This document shows, piece by piece, positions 6,310-8,370 of a stretch of 8,370 nt of DNA (position 1 is its first letter; each line of letters opens with the position of its first letter). The notes beneath the pieces were generated by a model. That model was given only the letters and a program-made list of their open reading frames with translations, had not been told where the DNA came from and ran no database searches. The stretch comes from Opitutaceae bacterium (lineage in GTDB: Bacteria > Verrucomicrobiota > Verrucomicrobiia > Opitutales > Opitutaceae): positions 1 to 8,370 of the forward strand of contig RGAX01000118.1 of assembly GCA_009919985.1 (NCBI GenBank), written 5' to 3'. Position numbers and translations under genes: made by a program.

Positions 6310-8370
6310 ATGTTTTTTTCGCGCCTTAGCCCCGTAGCGTCAGTCGCGTCTTTCGCTTTCGGGGCGCTGTGGCCGTTGAGCGGAGCGGAGTCGACGGGCC
6401 CGCTCCCGCCTCAACCCCGGCCGCCTATTCTCTCGCCGGCTGAAACCCTAAAGACATTTGAAGTTCCACCGGGTTACCGGCTCGAGTTAGTCTTAAGCGA
6501 GCCGCAGATCCGCACCCCGGCCGTCACCGTTTTCGACGGCAACGGCCGCATGTTCGTCGCCGAGATGCGCACCTACATGCGCGACATCGATGCCACCGAT
6601 GAGAAAGCGCCTACCAGCCGGGTCTCGATGCATTGGTCATCGAAAAACGACGGAGTTTTTGACCGCCATTCGGTCTTCATCGACGGGTTGTTGCTGCCGC
6701 GCATGTTGCTGCCGTTGCGCGATAGCTTACTTGTGCAAGAGACCGATAGCGGCGACATTTTCGAATACCGCGACAGCGATGGCGACGGAGTCGCCGACAC
6801 CAAGCGTCTCTTTTACCACCGCGAGCCTCAACGCGCCAATCTCGAGCACCAATCCAGCGGCCTGATCTGGAGTGCTGACAACTGGATCTACACCACCGCC
6901 ACCTCGTCACGCATCCGCTGGACGCCCCGCGGCATTATCCAAGAACCCACCGCTCCCGACGGCGGCCAATGGGGCCTCACGCAGGACAACTTGGGCAAAC
7001 CCTGGTTCGTCAACGCAGGCGGTGAAACTGGCCCCACCAATTTTCAATACCCCATTGTCTATGGCGCCTTCAACATCCGCCAGCAAATCAGCCCTGACTA
7101 CAAAGAGGTCTGGCCGCTGGTCGCCATTCCCGACGTCGAGGGCGGCGCTCGGCGTTTCCGCCCGGTTGAGAAAACGCTCAACCACATCACCGCCGCCTGC
7201 GGAGCCGAGATCTACCGCGGTGACCACCTCCCCGCCGATCTCCTCGGCGATCTACTTTACTGCGAACCGGTAGGTCGGCTGATCCGCCGCACCAAAATTG
7301 AAACCCGCGCTGGGCTCACCTACCTGCGCAACGCCTACGAGAAATCCGAGTTCATCCGCTCCTCCGATCCTTACTTCCGTCCCATCAATCTGGTCACCGC
7401 CCCCGACGGGGCACTCTACATCACCGACATGTCGCGCGGGATCGTCCAAGAGGGCAGCTGGACGAAAAAAGGTTCGTACCTGCGCACGGTCATTGAGCAG
7501 TACAGCCTGGATCAAAATATCAACAACGGCCGCATCTGGCGCCTGGTGCGCGAGGGCCAGCCCCTCGGCCCGCGGCCGCAGATGCTTAACGAAACGCCCG
7601 CGCAACTGGTCTCCCACCTCTCCCACCCCAACGGTTGGTGGCGCACCACCGCCCAGAAATTGCTGATCCTCGCCGAGGACCAATCCGTCGTGCCCGCCCT
7701 CCAAACCATGGCGCGCACCCACCCCGATACCCTCGCGCGTTTCCACGCCCTCTGGACGCTTGAGGGCCTCGGCGCCCTCGATGCCGCGCTCATCCACGAG
7801 ACGCTGCGCTCCGCCTCGCCCGAACTGCGCGTCGCCGCTCTCCGTCTCGGCGAGACTCTCATCAAAGCCGGCGAGTCCACGCTCGGCACCACCACCCTCG
7901 CCCTCCTCCAGGACCCCGATCCCGCCGTCGCCAACCAAGCGATGTTGAGCGCCCAGCTCCTCAAACTGCCCGAGGCCAAAACCCTCATTCAAAAAACCGC
8001 GGTCACCCACGCTTCCCCGTCGGTCAAAGAAATCGCCGCCCAACTGCTCAACCCGCTCTCCGGCCAGATCGCCCCCGGCTTCGACCCCGCCGCGCGCGGC
8101 CGACTCCAACACGGCAAACAAATCTACCAAGAACTGTGTTTTACCTGCCACGGGATCGACGGCCGCGGCACCCCGATCGAGGGCAGCGCATTCACCCTGG
8201 CCCCGCCCCTCGCCGGTTCACCCACGGTCCTCGGCCACCGCGACCTTGCCCTGAACGCCGTCATCTTCGGCCTGGCTGGCCCCATCGCCGGACACGCCTA
8301 CGACGCCACAATGGCCCCCATGGGCGCCAACGACGACGCGTGGCTTGCCGACATTGTCTCCTACATCCGC
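6310..8370 (+). CDS. PVC-type heme-binding CxxCH protein: propeller, HEAT repeats, cytochrome c (3' end outside window)
   Basis: The frame is open for 687 codons from ATG 6310 to the right edge. Residues 1-26 are a signal peptide (cleavage near SGA/E). A sugar-dehydrogenase-like beta-propeller domain (about 48-415) starts with TFEVPPGYRLELV and contains GRMFVAEM, a DSDGDGVAD calcium-loop motif (155-163), LEHQSSGL, ITAACGAEIYRGD and LLYCEPVGRLIRR. HEAT-like helical repeats follow (about 428-590), opening with HPNGWWRTTAQKLL. A cytochrome c domain begins near 598 with heme motif CFTCH (C610, C613, H614); M668 or M671 could be the distal ligand, and the visible sequence ends in VSYIR, typical of the domain's last helix. 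Only a short C-terminus is likely missing. The family is known as a putative membrane-bound dehydrogenase, expanded in Planctomycetes and Verrucomicrobia. Oxidation of a sugar with electrons passed to the heme is inferred. No Shine-Dalgarno is visible. It is probably co-transcribed with thuA. Confidence 0.9.
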   Translation, partial: MFFSRLSPVASVASFAFGALWPLSGAESTGPLPPQPRPPILSPAETLKTFEVPPGYRLELVLSEPQIRTPAVTVFDGNGRMFVAEMRTYMRDIDATDEKAPTSRVSMHWSSKNDGVFDRHSVFIDGLLLPRMLLPLRDSLLVQETDSGDIFEYRDSDGDGVADTKRLFYHREPQRANLEHQSSGLIWSADNWIYTTATSSRIRWTPRGIIQEPTAPDGGQWGLTQDNLGKPWFVNAGGETGPTNFQYPIVYGAFNIRQQISPDYKEVWPLVAIPDVEGGARRFRPVEKTLNHITAACGAEIYRGDHLPADLLGDLLYCEPVGRLIRRTKIETRAGLTYLRNAYEKSEFIRSSDPYFRPINLVTAPDGALYITDMSRGIVQEGSWTKKGSYLRTVIEQYSLDQNINNGRIWRLVREGQPLGPRPQMLNETPAQLVSHLSHPNGWWRTTAQKLLILAEDQSVVPALQTMARTHPDTLARFHALWTLEGLGALDAALIHETLRSASPELRVAALRLGETLIKAGESTLGTTTLALLQDPDPAVANQAMLSAQLLKLPEAKTLIQKTAVTHASPSVKEIAAQLLNPLSGQIAPGFDPAARGRLQHGKQIYQELCFTCHGIDGRGTPIEGSAFTLAPPLAGSPTVLGHRDLALNAVIFGLAGPIAGHAYDATMAPMGANDDAWLADIVSYIR

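Noticed and set aside
7252..8151. 299-codon minus-strand open frame opposite the cytochrome gene
   Set aside because: It is Gly/Val/Glu-rich low-complexity sequence typical of the antisense of C-ending codons, and the plus strand encodes conserved propeller, HEAT and CxxCH motifs.

Overview
The window looks like a carbohydrate-utilisation locus from a high-GC member of the Verrucomicrobiota, most likely Opitutaceae-like. Three protein families point there: a LacI regulator with the 'NPLVSALM' hinge style, a large TonB-dependent receptor lacking any SusD partner, and a PVC-type protein combining a propeller, HEAT repeats and a CxxCH cytochrome c. This placement comes from family recognition, not from a database search. 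No RNA genes, insertion sequences or CRISPR arrays were seen.

Layout. On the minus strand, a secreted clan GH-A glycoside hydrolase (agarase/GH50-like) runs off the left edge (1-1326). Its start lies 29 bases after the stop of a LacI-family regulator gene (1356-2405). A 122-base divergent intergenic region follows. On the plus strand are a TonB-dependent outer-membrane receptor (2528-5146), a strong rho-independent terminator (5180-5210), a near-perfect CG-centred LacI-type operator (5224-5239), a secreted ThuA-domain protein (5275-6261), and the PVC-type heme-binding protein, which runs off the right edge (6310-8370).

Inferred joint role. The receptor would import an oligosaccharide or glycoside, and the exported hydrolase would act on a glycan. 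The ThuA and propeller/cytochrome proteins would form a periplasmic oxidative branch acting on sugars or their keto-derivatives. One or more LacI-type regulators would control the locus; the neighbouring one is the obvious candidate for the operator before thuA. The substrate cannot be read from sequence alone.

Most notable points: the operator palindrome placed just after a terminator; the glycoside hydrolase, in which the usual acid/base 'NE' pair appears as 'DD'; and the co-location of a TonB receptor, ThuA and a PVC cytochrome protein under what looks like separate transcriptional control. Nothing here amounts to a clearly new system.
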